Origin: Xiphophorus maculatus
Taxonomy: Eukaryota > Chordata > Actinopteri > Cyprinodontiformes > Poeciliidae
Direction of reading: 5' to 3'
Length of the DNA stretch: 64,000 nt
NCBI RefSeq assembly: GCF_002775205.1
Contig: NC_036448.1
Coordinates: 2,091,498 to 2,155,497 of the forward strand
Under the pieces are notes generated by a model that did not search any database, had not been told where the DNA came from, and saw nothing but the letters and a program-made list of their open reading frames with translations. Below are positions 11,831 to 24,968 of the stretch, in pieces (the stretch's first letter is position 1; the number at the start of each line of letters is the position of its first letter). Made by a program: the position numbers and the translations under genes.

Positions 11831-13419
11831 TCAGTGAATGTGTTTTAGTTTCTGTGTGTGACTTCTAATTCCTCCCTCGACAACCTGCCAAGAATCTAGC
11901 CCCGGTTTTCACCAGCCAGTCACATTTTCAGACTGTGCACCTGTTGTTGTGAGAGGAGAAACAAGTCCCACTCTTGGCAGGGGATGGGCGTTGGAAAAAT
12001 AAATCCACGGCTTGTTTTTCTGACCTTCGCACAATGCAGTCTCCCTCCTTTGCACTTTAGCTTACATTAAAGCAAAAGAAGACCACTGTGCTTGATCTTT
12101 ATCTGTTCCAGAGATTAACTAACTCCAGAATGTGCTGCACATCAGGAGGTTTTTTATCCATTCACGTTTACCAGCTGTTGTTGCTCTAAAATGTGAAAAT
12201 GTGATGGATTCTCTTGCAATAGGACCAATGCCATCTTGTGTAGTTGATGACAGAACATAATGACAGTCTCCCAAGAGACAGAGTTTACTAGAGTTCAGTA
12301 ACCAGATGTGTTGAACAGAAGGACGGGGTGGAGGAATGATTTACTGACCATGAGAAAAAAGATGGAATCGGGACAGATAAAGACGGACAGGAAATGACTC
12401 CTAGTTACTTCTGGGCTGATTGTCTTTTTTTTTTATGTCCTCTGGGCCCGTTTTGTAAAATCAGAGGGCCACCATCCAAATCTTTGGGCTCAGAGTTCAT
12501 AAATCAGGGGTTCTGCAGCCTCCCTGCTATGCGCCCTGCTGCGAGCCCTGGGACAGACAAGGGTCCAGCTCTGCTTGTTTTACATGTATTATATCACAAA
12601 TCCATCTGACATTAACAGAAAATCTTATAAACTGACAAACCTCTGACTTTTAGTCATCATTTTGTCGAATGGTGGAATTTGAAATGCAGTCTAAATTAGA
12701 GCTTATAGTTATTAGTTGACTTTGCTTCCTTAATGTTAGCAAAATGAAGTAGAGAGAAATGAAGTGTTTCTTTGAAAATATTTTACATTTCAGATATTCT
12801 GAAATCAAAAATACTAAATACACCAACTCTTCCTCTTCCTGTGGACAATGAAGCTACAGATGAAAGAACATATTAATATGCAAAATGAAAAAAACCTGAC
12901 TTTTGCTCTCACTTTGTTTTCTTTTCATTTAAGTCAGAAGTTTATATGCACTTAAGTTCACACACACCTTAGTTTATGTTTAAAGAACTGGAGAAAATTT
13001 ATAATGAAGCTAGCTTTGTAAAGTAACCCATATAATCATGACAAATTATGTTTTTTCTTTTTAGGAAATTTCATTTGGAGATTGTTAGAGTCAGAAAATC
13101 TTCCATCTGCAGAACTTTTTCACATTAAGTCAAACAATTATTTGACATTGACAGACTGTAAGTAAATCATTTCTGAAGCAGGACAGATGTAACAGGCTGA
13201 GCATGAATCACTACTCATGTGCTTCTAGCTTTTGTATTTATCATTTTTCATATTTCTCATTTGTTCAAAGCAGCAGTATATTGTTGCTTCAGTGGTGAAT
13301 AACCGCATGCAAAATGATACTTTACTGCATTTCTTTTGTCTACAACAGTAAAATAATTTCAATGATTCAACTTATGTTATTCAGGAAGAAGACAGACTAG
13401 ATTAACATTTTCATTCATT
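11831..13419. other. Intergenic, nothing recognised
   Basis: AT-rich, with no supported gene, RNA or long repeat; a 71-codon frame at 12394-12609 is unremarkable. Confidence 0.45.
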
Positions 13420-13770
13420 TCATAGTAACGTCATATATGAATAAATGCCTGACCTGAAGTAGAAAACCTTTGGAAGATGTTGGCTGAAGCAGCAGCATCA
13501 TTATCCACACCTAGAGAATTTCTGTACTAACAGGGGCTGAAACAACAAAGAGTGATCTGAAATCTGATCAAACTAAAACTGACATATTTGATTATAATGA
13601 CACTCGTTATAATTAAAATAAACACTGGGAATATTGTAAGCCTGGGAACATCACTCAACTCTAAAACATAGGCAAGCAGCATCATGCTGTGGAGTGTTTG
13701 TTGCAGAAGGGAGTGGTGCACTTCACAAAATACACAAAGTCATGAAGAAAGAGCATTATGCAATAAAAAT
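13420..13770 (+). mobile_element. Degenerate Tc1-like fragment
   Basis: Contains GCAGCATCATGCTGTGGAG and GGAGTGGTGCACTTCACAAA in the order seen in fish Tc1-like elements. Frames are broken; no terminal repeats could be delimited. Confidence 0.45.
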
Positions 13771-13829
13771 ACATAATAACAAAAATGTCCGAGCTCCAAC
13801 TTCAACAGATTCATCAAATAGAGAGTGAA

Positions 13830-14580
13830 ATATTTCAAACTTTTAATTCTTGTAATTTTCTATAATCATGGCTTACAGACAATAAAAACCCAAAACTCAG
13901 AGTCTCAGAAAATAATTAGGATACCACACCAATTTAAAAAAAGCATTTTTAAAGTATATGTTTTATGTAGTGGGCATGTTATGGTATATACACAGTCATA
14001 GGGAAAACTGCTGAGTGGACAGATGCACAGAAGATACAAGAGGTGATTGCTGAAGAAGCTGGCTGTTCACAAAACAATGTATGAGGAACATTTCCATAGA
14101 AAGTTCAGTGGAAGGTCGAAATGTGGTGGGAAAAGGTACAGCAGCAACAGAGAAAACTGCAGTGTTGAGAAAAAACATCCATTCAGGAATTTGCTGGAGT
14201 TTCACCAGGAATAAACTGAGGCTGAAATCAGAACATCAAGCGTCTCTACACAGACCAATCCCAGGCATGAGGTACAAATAGTGCAACAAGGAGATAAAGA
14301 AATGTGGCCCAAAGACCTCTTTTCAGAGAGAGAGAGTGAAGTTTGCGTTTGTTCTGGAAATTAAAGTCCCAGAGTTTGGAGGAAGAGTGAAGAAGATCAG
14401 GATCCATGATGCTGGAAGTTCAGTGTGAAATTTCCACAGTCAGTGTTGGTTAGGCTTCTGGTCCTCTGGGTTTTCTGAAGTCCAACACAGCTGTCTAGAA
14501 GGAGACTCTAGAGCACTTTGATGACTCCTCTAGCTGACAGGCTGCTTCGGTCACGGTGGTGTTACCGTGCATAGTTGACC
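13830..14580 (+). mobile_element. Degenerate Tc1/mariner element with transposase remnant
   Basis: The 5' part (TAATCATGGCTTACAGACAA, AAACTCAGAGTCTCAGAAAA) belongs to the mariner-type family whose short derivative is at 41287-41566. The middle is a Tc1-type helix-turn-helix and catalytic region: pieces include GGAGGAAGAGTGAAGAAGATC and TTTCCACAGTCAGTGTTGG, translating to fragments like VKFPQSVLV. Many stops and frameshifts; inactive. Confidence 0.6.
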
Positions 14581-14934
14581 TAACCTTTAAATACACAGAT
14601 AAGATATTATGAAGGAGAAGATGAGAGACACTAGACCCAACGATGCACATGACCTGGAGGCAGCTGTTAAAGCCACCTAGGCTTTGCTCAGGACTGAGAG
14701 GCAGATAGAAACATCAACCTTCCTAAAGATAATAAACTCTGACATTGAAGATGATCTGTTTATCAAAGCTTCTGCTCAAAGTTAGAAAGTGCCACTTCTC
14801 TGGACATGTTTCAAGACCGACTGTCTGTGCTGTCGTCCCTTCAGACTCCAAGGTTTTTACTCGCTGCACCTCCATTTCAATGTTTTCTCTCTTCTTTTCT
14901 TCCACAGTGCTACAGAATGTCTGAGCAAAGCCAG

Positions 14935-15082
14935 AGACAGACAGACAGACAGGCAGGCAGACAGACAGGCAGACAAGCAGGCAGGCAGGCAGACAGGCAG
15001 GTAGACAAACAGACAGGCAGGTAGACAGACAGACAGACAGACAAGCAGGCAAGCAGATAGATAGACAGTCAGACAGGCAGAT
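14935..15082. repeat. (CAGA/CAGG)n microsatellite
   Basis: About 148 bases of tetranucleotide units CAGA, CAGG and CAAG, interrupted near the right end by GATAGATAGA. All six frames stay open through it, which explains the cysteine- and leucine-rich minus-strand frames and Gln/Arg/Asp/Thr frames on the plus strand; none is a gene. Confidence 0.95.
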
Positions 15083-16047
15083 GTCCACCGCTGGTGTTTT
15101 CTCCACACTGAGTCCGTCCTTGCAGACAGACGTAGAGTGGCCTTGGCTGGATCTGTCTCTGCTCTCCAGACCTATGTGTTACAGAGTGGGAACCCGGTGC
15201 TGAACTGGTAAACACACACCGCCGACTGCTCTAAATGCATGTGTGTGTGAGCTGTTTGTGGCTTAGACAGATGATGACCAGGTTTTTGAAGCTGAAGGAG
15301 ACCTTGGTGACACTGATCTGTTTTCATGTGCACCAGCTGTTAAGTACTCTGAAAACATTTTTTAACCTCACTCTTGTTTTTGTAGTTTTTATATAAACCA
15401 CCTAGTTTGTCCAAAAAAAAAAAAAGAATCAATACGATGAAGAGGCTTCAAATGAGCTGTCATTGTATATGCCTTCATCTTAAAGCTAAACACCATTTAT
15501 TCAGGTTTGTTGTGTTTTTCTGACTTTATAAAACAATGAAAGGAATGTTGGCTGTCCATCTCCTGTGCTTCTAATTCAAATTTCTGAGTGCAGTCAGCTT
15601 GTGCCAGCATGCTTGTACTCTTGAACCTGAATGCTGAAAATTCTCCAGGAGTTAATTTGTAGTCTGGTGTCAGTTTTCCTCTCTGGTTGCTCAGGCTGGT
15701 TACAGCCACAGGAATCCTGGAAAGCTGCACAGGCCTTAAAAGGCTCCCTGTAAAACTGTGCAGAATGGTTTATATATAGAGAAAGACTTTGTGCAAACAC
15801 AAACATGTGTTGTTTGTACTACATGCAATAGAGGAATAGAAAACCAACAGACACAGCAGCACCTACACCTAGATTTTTTTCTAGGTGGGGGTGAAGGGTG
15901 GCACACTAAAATTGCAATTTCAACTAACTACACTGCAAAACAAAATATGCTCATTAATAATAACAAATTATTGAAATAGACATTTTGAGCATTGCATTCC
16001 TAGAATGAACAGTAGGTCAAAACTTTAATAACAAAACTGTTAAGTAA
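15083..16047. other. Intergenic, nothing recognised
   Basis: A poly(A) run lies at about 15412-15424. The stretch 15100-15240 is somewhat GC-richer but has no supported exon. Confidence 0.4.
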
Positions 16048-16073
16048 TGTTGCATCTTTACGAAGATGCAACA
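16048..16073. repeat. Perfect hairpin, 11-bp stem
   Basis: TGTTGCATCTT, loop TACG, AAGATGCAACA. Confidence 0.9.
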
Positions 16074-16289
16074 TCTTCTTGCATTTGCCTTCAAAATTTT
16101 CAGTCAATCTATCAGAAAATCCAAATGAAATTTTTAACCTGAAATTATTTAAATTAGAAATCAAAACCATAAAGATGTAAAAGAAAATGGTAAAACTACC
16201 ATGTGAAGGCTGAAATAATATTTTAATATCCAGATGCTATTCTCTCTTTGAGTCTCTAAATGTTAATGTGAAATGACCTCTTAACTTGT

Positions 16290-16975
16290 TTCAAGAGGTA
16301 ATTTCCCCAACTTTGGGAAGCCCTAATGTACATGGTCTAAACTGCAGGTTAGGCTTCTTTTTGAAAAACGATGCAGACTCCGGTCATCTGCAGAAATGCT
16401 CAGATGACTCAGCAGTCGTCAGGTGGATCAGAGATAGTCGAGAATCTGAGTGGTGCTGGTGGACCACTTTGTGTCCTGGTATGGAAACAATCACCTCATC
16501 TTAAATGTGAACAAAACAAAGGAATTTATTGCAGATTTTGAAAGAGCTGGGTTAAACACTACTTTCATCATGGTAGATAAAGTGGAGGTGGTAGAGGAAT
16601 ATTAATTCTTCAGTGGTCAAGATGTTGCAGATCTTCTGAGTGTGTTTTTGGGTGTCATCACTTCTGCCGTCATCTGTTGGAGCAGCAGCATCAGAACCAG
16701 GGGCATAAAAAGGCTCAGCAACCTGATAAAGAAGGCTGGTTCTGTTCTGATTCTGTTCTGGGGACGACTGTGGAAGCTCTGGAGATGATTGTGCAATGAG
16801 AGATTCCTCAAAAGAAAGAAATTGGATAACACTGAACATCTTCTTCATGAGACTGTCATACAAATGTCTTCAGTCAGAGGCCTCAGACTGCTACAGGAGA
16901 TCCTGAAGCCATCAGCATCTGCAACTATGAAGAAACTTGAACAAGTTAGATTATTTGTTCTACTTGGATTATGAA
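16290..16975 (+). mobile_element. Non-LTR retrotransposon fragment (Rex1/L2-like reverse transcriptase, C-terminal part)
   Basis: Conceptual pieces line up in order with the end of fish Rex1/CR1/L2-type ORF2: KCSDDSAVVRWI near 16395 (the remnant of the ADD/SDD active-site strand), then after a frameshift VDHFVSWYGNNHLILNVN, KTKEFIADF and VDKVEVVEEY (16455-16600), then RLSNLIKKAGSVL (16712-16750), and HLLHETV with RGLRLL near the end. Frameshifts and stops show it is dead and old. It includes no 5' half. Confidence 0.75.
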
Positions 16976-17156
16976 AGTGTTTTTGAACAAATTGTTAAAA
17001 TGGAAATTCCTGATCAATAGTTTGCACCCGTCTCTTAAATTCACATTAGCACCATAAATCAGCTTGGTAACATGGGAAACTAAGGTGGCCAAAAATCAGA
17101 CCTCAGTATTTAATACCCAATTCTAATCGTAAAATTGTGATAATTTATTAAATACT

Positions 17157-17624
17157 TTAAAGCTGCAGTAAGTAACTTTTATAAAAAATATCTGTTGAAG
17201 CCATCACCATGTCATGACAGTATGGAATGAGACAAATATGTGAGAAAATGAATCTGTCTTTTCCTAGTGGTAACTAGAAACAGCCAATCAAAAGCCAGAG
17301 GTGGGTCTTAGCTATATCAGATCCTGTTGTGATTGCTCAAGCTGATTAGCATAGCCAGTGATGACAGCGGATAAAAGGTTTTCCTGTAATGGTGAGTTGT
17401 TTCTCCACCATTAGCACACTGAGCAGAAAATAGTGAGGTTGACTGACAGCGCTAAGACCCTCCTCCTCCTGGCTCTGATTGTTTTTGGTGAGAAGCAGTT
17501 TATTTTTTCAGATGGCAATAGCAGAGGTGGGATAAAATGTATCTTTTTACTAACTTAATATGGTGACAGTTTTAATAAATGTACAAAACATATCCTTTAT
17601 GAAAGTTACAAACTGCACCTTTAA
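17157..17624. mobile_element. TTAA-flanked MITE
   Basis: Bounded by TTAA at 17157-17160 and 17621-17624. Inside them the left end AGCTGCAGTAAGTAACTTTT pairs with the reverse complement of the right end, AGGTGCAGTTTGTAACTTTC, giving imperfect inverted repeats of about 20-25 bp. The 460-bp interior is non-coding. TTAA targets point to piggyBac- or Kolobok-type transposase supplied in trans. Confidence 0.75.
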
Positions 17625-18299
17625 TACAAGTTAGTCACCAAATTGGGGAACTGTCTGACTTAAATATAATTTTATATTGGATTGACCTGAATAAAAAACA
17701 AAAACAAAGAAAAAGGCTTCCACACAAGACATTTTTCCAATTGGTTTTTACTCTAAAATTTAAACCTGAACTTAAAAGGGAACTGCTTTTAGAACATTAG
17801 AATGAAACTATCTGCAGTGAAAGAGTTGTGCTGCCCCCTGCTGGAAAAACACTGCATGTTACAATATTGCAAAGCAGAAGCTCAGGAAACTTAACCTGAA
17901 GACATAGCAGATCTGAATGATCGGCTGCTTTCCACTTGTGACAAGCTGCTGAGGAAACTAAAAGTAAAGCTGTGCTGCCAACAGGGAGGAGGACGGTAGA
18001 GCCGTTAACGCCAAGTATTTTCCTGGAGGTAATTTGAACTAAAATGTTTGTGTTTTCAAACCACCATCTTTGTAAAGTTACTACAGCTGCAGAGTTTCTA
18101 GAACACGCATGTAAAAATCCTCCTGTACTCTCGGTCATGTTTAATGTGGGGATATTCTCCATCAGATGTGCTTAAGTTATTGTTTTTTCACAATATCACT
18201 GGGACAAAACATAATCGTCACTTATCTTTGGTATGATGGTCAAACTTAAAATTTATTAGATGGATTTATTACAAAAGTTAAAAAAGACACATGAGTCAA
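17625..18299. other. Intergenic 3' of rps28, nothing recognised
   Basis: A 121-codon minus-strand frame (18162-17797) shows no recognisable domain; no repeat was delimited. Confidence 0.45.
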
Positions 18300-18420
18300 A
18301 CATTTGTGAATACCCACATTTATTTCAAAACATTTGAACGTGTTTTGAAATTGTGAACATGAGCTGTAGTCCCAGTGAGTGGAGCTGGAGCCACCGGATG
18401 TTCCACAGCTTCATCTTCCA
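18300..18420 (-). other. rps28: rps28 3'-UTR exon with poly(A) signal
   Basis: On the minus strand a TTTTCACAG acceptor ends at 18421, followed by about 100 transcribed bases and AATAAA at 18324-18319. This would follow the donor abutting the rps28 stop codon, giving a 222-base intron. If the donor is not used, an alternative AATAAA at 18500-18495 lies within that intron. Confidence 0.6.
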
Positions 18421-18642
18421 CTGTGAAAACAACAACTCAGTCAATCCATCCGAAAACACACACACAAAAAAAGTAATGCAAGCCATCTGATGCCTTTATT
18501 CATTAAGACATCTGAATTGAAATGGCTAAACCCAAGCTCAGATGATTCTAAAATGTTTCCAAGTGTTTTAAGATGAACAAAAAAGCTGGATTCAAATAAG
18601 CAGTTTAAATATCCAGATGTGGTTCCAGCTGTTTGGTCTCAC

Positions 18643-21215
<2,573 letters not shown>

Positions 21216-21231
21216 GTTGTCAGGTTTTACC

Positions 21232-21270
21232 AGAAAGGAAGTCACGTGGTGCGAGGAGCGCATATATCCA
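21232..21270 (-). promoter_or_regulatory. rps28 core promoter: TOP tract, E-box, TATA-like box
   Basis: Reading the minus strand toward the gene: a TATA-like GGATATATGCG (around 21268-21259), a CACGTG E-box at 21248-21243, then the pyrimidine run CTTCCTTTCT at 21241-21232. A 5'-terminal oligopyrimidine tract at the transcription start is the hallmark of translation-machinery genes; it would give a 5' UTR of only about 25 bases before the ATG at 21215. Confidence 0.6.
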
Positions 21271-21486
21271 CACTGGGACTTCCAAGTTAAACTCTTCTTG
21301 ACTATTGTTTTTAGATCAAATAAGAGCGTTATATATAACATTAAAATAAACATGAATGCATGCAAATTTCTATCGAACAGACAAATTCAAAACCTTAACG
21401 TGTATATTTTAAAATTAGTATTTGACTTTTCAACTTCCGTTTCCGGTACCGGAAAGACTTGCCGTAAAAAAAAGTAAAATAAGTCT

Positions 21487-23349
21487 TTAACCCTATGGCA
21501 TGACTTTTTATTTTTTTTGGGGAAAAATATTTTCCTGCATTCTTTGGGAGCTTAGTGGTCTATAATTACATATCAATCATCAAGTCGGACCCCGACACCT
21601 CCCGGAACCAGATTTGGGTTTGTTGCCTCAGGGCAACATTGGGGTCTAGAACACTTCAGTGATTATGAGAAGTGAAATACAAATCAAACAAAAACTAAAT
21701 TCATAAAAAAACCTTTTTTTGACAAAAATAAATCAGACATGGTTCCAACTCACCAAATATAAAATAAACAACCAATGTTCATTTATGAATGCTACATATA
21801 ACAAATTATTAAAACGAGCATTTGTGTGTTTGTACGTGTGTATATTTGGCAGAGTTGGAATCACTAAGGATGTTGACATCAGTCTTTTTTTTCTATTATA
21901 TGTAAAACATCAGGAAGGAATTCCTTGCTGATGTGAAAAAGAGTGTATATCACATTTCTGGTTCTTGATTATTGACATACCTATGAATCACCATCTGTTT
22001 ATCTGATTATCTATGGGTTGTAGCCACCAGATTCACACCAGTGACTATAGTTAGGGCTGCAAGTTCTTTTTTTAAGAGTTTGTAATTCTGATTTTTTTTT
22101 TTTTTTGGTAGAATTTGAGCCAAGCCAAGGACAACATTTCCACCAGCTCCCATATCTGGTAGATCTGGTAGTTGCACGACTCGCCCTGTGAAGGTTATAG
22201 AATAGAATAGAATAGAATAGAAGTACTTTATTCATCCCAGCAGGGAAATTACTTCCCAGTTACAGCATAGAGATAGAGACAAGACACAATAACAACTACC
22301 ACTGAGTAGTAGTTGTAGATAAAACAAAAAATAAAAAATAAAATATAAAATGCTATAAATTGTAAAAATATAAAATGCTGTTAATGTAAAAAGCAACTTA
22401 AGAGCAGTCCTTGCAAAGATTCAAAAAATGCAGATATGTACTACAGCAAGTGTGCCACAGTTGTGCAAAATTGGACTGATTAGTGCAGAACAATGATTTA
22501 GCTTTTATTGTACAGTGAGATGGCATGTGGCAGGAAGGATTTCCTGTATCTGTCCCTACGACAGCGGAGCTGTTATCAAGTTGTACAGAACACTATCTGC
22601 ACCAGCCATATGAAGTACCTTGCAGCCCCATATTTTTGGTTTTGGCAGGTATTGCTTCAGTCTTTGCCTGCCTTGGAATAGGGCCATTTATTCATTGATG
22701 ACCAGCTTATCACCTTTGGGACTAAAGTTAGTTTTGAGGATAAACAAACAATGAAATAATGGTTGTACAGTGGATCCTCATATTTTCATCGGGAATAACC
22801 CCAACTTATGAACCGTGCACTTTTTGTCCATGAAATGATCTTGCATCCATCTCCTGTTGCTGTTAGTCAATAATAAAGTTAAAAATTTGGCTTTATAATT
22901 ATTTTGTAATCAACTGCATATCAACGCACTAGAATAATATTGTCTGAACAAAAGGGCCCCAACTGCGCAATGTTGCCCTGAGGCAACAAACAAAAAAACA
23001 CAGTTTTAGCATATAAATTATAAAAAATATTGTCTTGAAATGATCTACAATGCTTCTTTACATACTCACAGACAAATATTTTTAATTAGTTACCCAAAAT
23101 TTAAACATGAAGAAAAGTTATCTATAACTTACAAGTAGGAGGCAATGTGTAGCATGAAACTCTCCTTCATAAAAAAGACTGCTCCTCTTCCAAGTGAAAG
23201 GTCACATGAACCTCAATACCTCTGTTATTTGGACAAAAATATGTCAGGTGGTACTTTAAATCACCTCTCCCCCCCAAAAATAAAATAAAGGAGCAATGTG
23301 AGATATGTGGTTTGTTGCCTGAGAGCAACGCCCTGTTATAGAGGGTTAA
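21487..23349. mobile_element. piggyBac/Looper-like element with nested insertion
   Basis: Flanked by TTAA at 21487-21490 and 23346-23349. The left end reads TTAACCCTATGG and the reverse complement of the right end TTAACCCTCTATAACAGG. Three copies of a short stem motif occur: GTTGCCTCAGGGCAAC at 21622-21637, GTTGCCCTGAGGCAAC at 22972-22987 and GTTGCCTGAGAGCAAC at 23314-23329, as in Looper-type elements. No intact transposase is present. A retroelement tail is nested at about 22195-22640. Confidence 0.5.
22195..22640 (-). mobile_element. LINE/SINE 3' tail with (GAATA)n repeat
   Basis: (ATAGA)n pentamers at 22197-22222 are followed by AGTACTTTATTCATCCCAGCAGGGAAATT, a block (given here by position 22222-22250) typical of the 3' end of fish non-LTR elements, and then GGCAGGAAGGATTTCCTGTA and TACGACAGCGGAGCTGTTAT. 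Orientation is minus, with the pentamer as the 3' tail. Confidence 0.55.
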
Positions 23350-24660
23350 TAAACAAGGGTTTTCTTTACTAATATTTTTACGCTTTTTTCCTCGTTCTAT
23401 TCATTAAAATGAACATATTAGTTATGGGAAATATTGTTCAAAAGAAAAAAGAGTTTTTGGGCTTTTGGTCTATTCATTCCCTTTGACCCCCCACAGACTC
23501 ATACTGATGTGCCCTATATACAAGATGTTTTGGCACAAAATAACTTTTTCTTCTCTCTACAATTTTGTTAATCGTAAAGAGGGTTGGATAATAAAAAATG
23601 CAATAACCTTTCTTTTCTTTTTATTTTATTTTATTTTAAGGAAAATCTCACAGTGTGTACAGCTGTACAGCAACAATCCAGACTCTCAGTGACCTGGGGG
23701 CAATTTAGAATCACAGAAAAGCTCCAAAAGGGAATCAAACTTAAAACTCTGAACTAAGAACTTCTGATCACATAGTAGCAATTAACCATAGCTGCCATGG
23801 TAAATTATTACTGATAACTATTGTCAGTAGTCCCTAACATTAATATGATCAGAATGCATGTAATCATATATATACGTATATACAGTATACTATTGTTATA
23901 AAGGCTGAGCCAAGAAAATTTATGTCTGTATCAAACAAGTAGCCCTTCGTGTTACTCTGTACCCGTGAAGTAGCTCCCAGTCTCTAAAAGGTTGGTGACC
24001 CCTGACCTACCCAATTCTCAGAAACTCGACTGCAATGGCCCTTATACTTACTCACTACGCAACACTCCACTGTTGAAGAAAAGGAAAGGTTCCAAACATC
24101 ATCACAGAAAAACAATGTTAAAAGGGATGTTTGCTTTTGGGAACATATTGTGGGATATCTTACAGTTTATTGATAATAGGGATGACAGGATAAATGAAAA
24201 ATGCACCAGGGCATTCTTGATAACAAAGCCCTGGAGCATTCTTATTAAGAATGTACCAGGGCATGTTGGTACATTCTCATGTTGGAAACGAGAATGAATA
24301 TCCAACATGAGTCCCAAACACACATCCAACTGCTAATTGATTTTAGAAAAACAAAGTAAAATAGCTAAAATGGGCATGTCAAAGACTTCACATGTATCCA
24401 ATTGAAAATGGAAAGAACTGAAGAGCAGTGTAACACTCTTTTATTTATGTATACATGAATAGAAGTGAGTCATTCAAAGTTATTTTCTTCATATTAACTT
24501 TAAAGCACACATTCCATATGATATTATCAGTTTAGCAAAGGGATTAAATTGTACGACTATAGTTCGTATCTGTAGCATTAGCATGTACAGTACGTAGCCT
24601 TGTCAGCAATACTGTCATCACATCACTCTTTCCGCCTTCTTGCTCTCTGACAATTCAAAG
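23350..24660. other. Intergenic between transposon and kcnv2
   Basis: Contains a decayed interspersed repeat at about 23650-23760 (GTGACCTGGGGGCAATTTAG) and a series of imperfect fold-backs at 24190-24310 built from GAATGTACCAGGGCAT / GGTACATTCTC and CATGTTGG / CCAACATG. No gene. Confidence 0.4.
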
Positions 24661-24676
24661 CCCTAAATCACAGTAC

Positions 24677-24736
24677 TAATCCCAGTGAACAGTATTTTTA
24701 ACTTGCTCTGGGACAGAGAGAACATCAATAGGATTA
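24677..24736. promoter_or_regulatory. Candidate CRX/OTX sites upstream of kcnv2
   Basis: TAATCC at 24677-24682 and GGATTA (the same core on the other strand) at 24731-24736, about 290 and 235 bases before the kcnv2 ATG. CRX/OTX factors bind this core in photoreceptor promoters, and KCNV2 is photoreceptor-expressed in other vertebrates. A six-base core is weak evidence by itself. Confidence 0.3.
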
Positions 24737-24968
24737 CAGAATCAGAGAAGGCACTGAATCCTTAACATATGCTGCTGATCTTCATGCTCTCTGACTCAAA
24801 AGATTGGTATCACTTTTGTCAGCTGTATTTCACCCACAGGCAGGATGATTTTGAGGTGTAATCTTTTGCTTATGTGATTCTCATGGAATTTTCTTGCTGT
24901 TTTTCATCAACTTGATCCTAACTTGGCACAAAACCTTCAGCTGGTTGTACTGCTAAGGAGCGGGCACA

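Noticed and set aside
14723..15108. Cysteine- and leucine-rich frames with repeated CLSVCLPACL
   Set aside because: Produced by the CAGA/CAGG microsatellite, which leaves all frames open.
1242..18299. kank3, which lies between RPS28 and ANGPTL4 in human
   Set aside because: No ankyrin-repeat or KN-motif exon was seen in any frame of this 17-kb gap.
21216..22000. ndufa7, which is head-to-head with RPS28 in human
   Set aside because: No frame upstream of rps28 resembles the NDUFA7 N-terminus; the sequence runs directly into a TTAA-flanked element.
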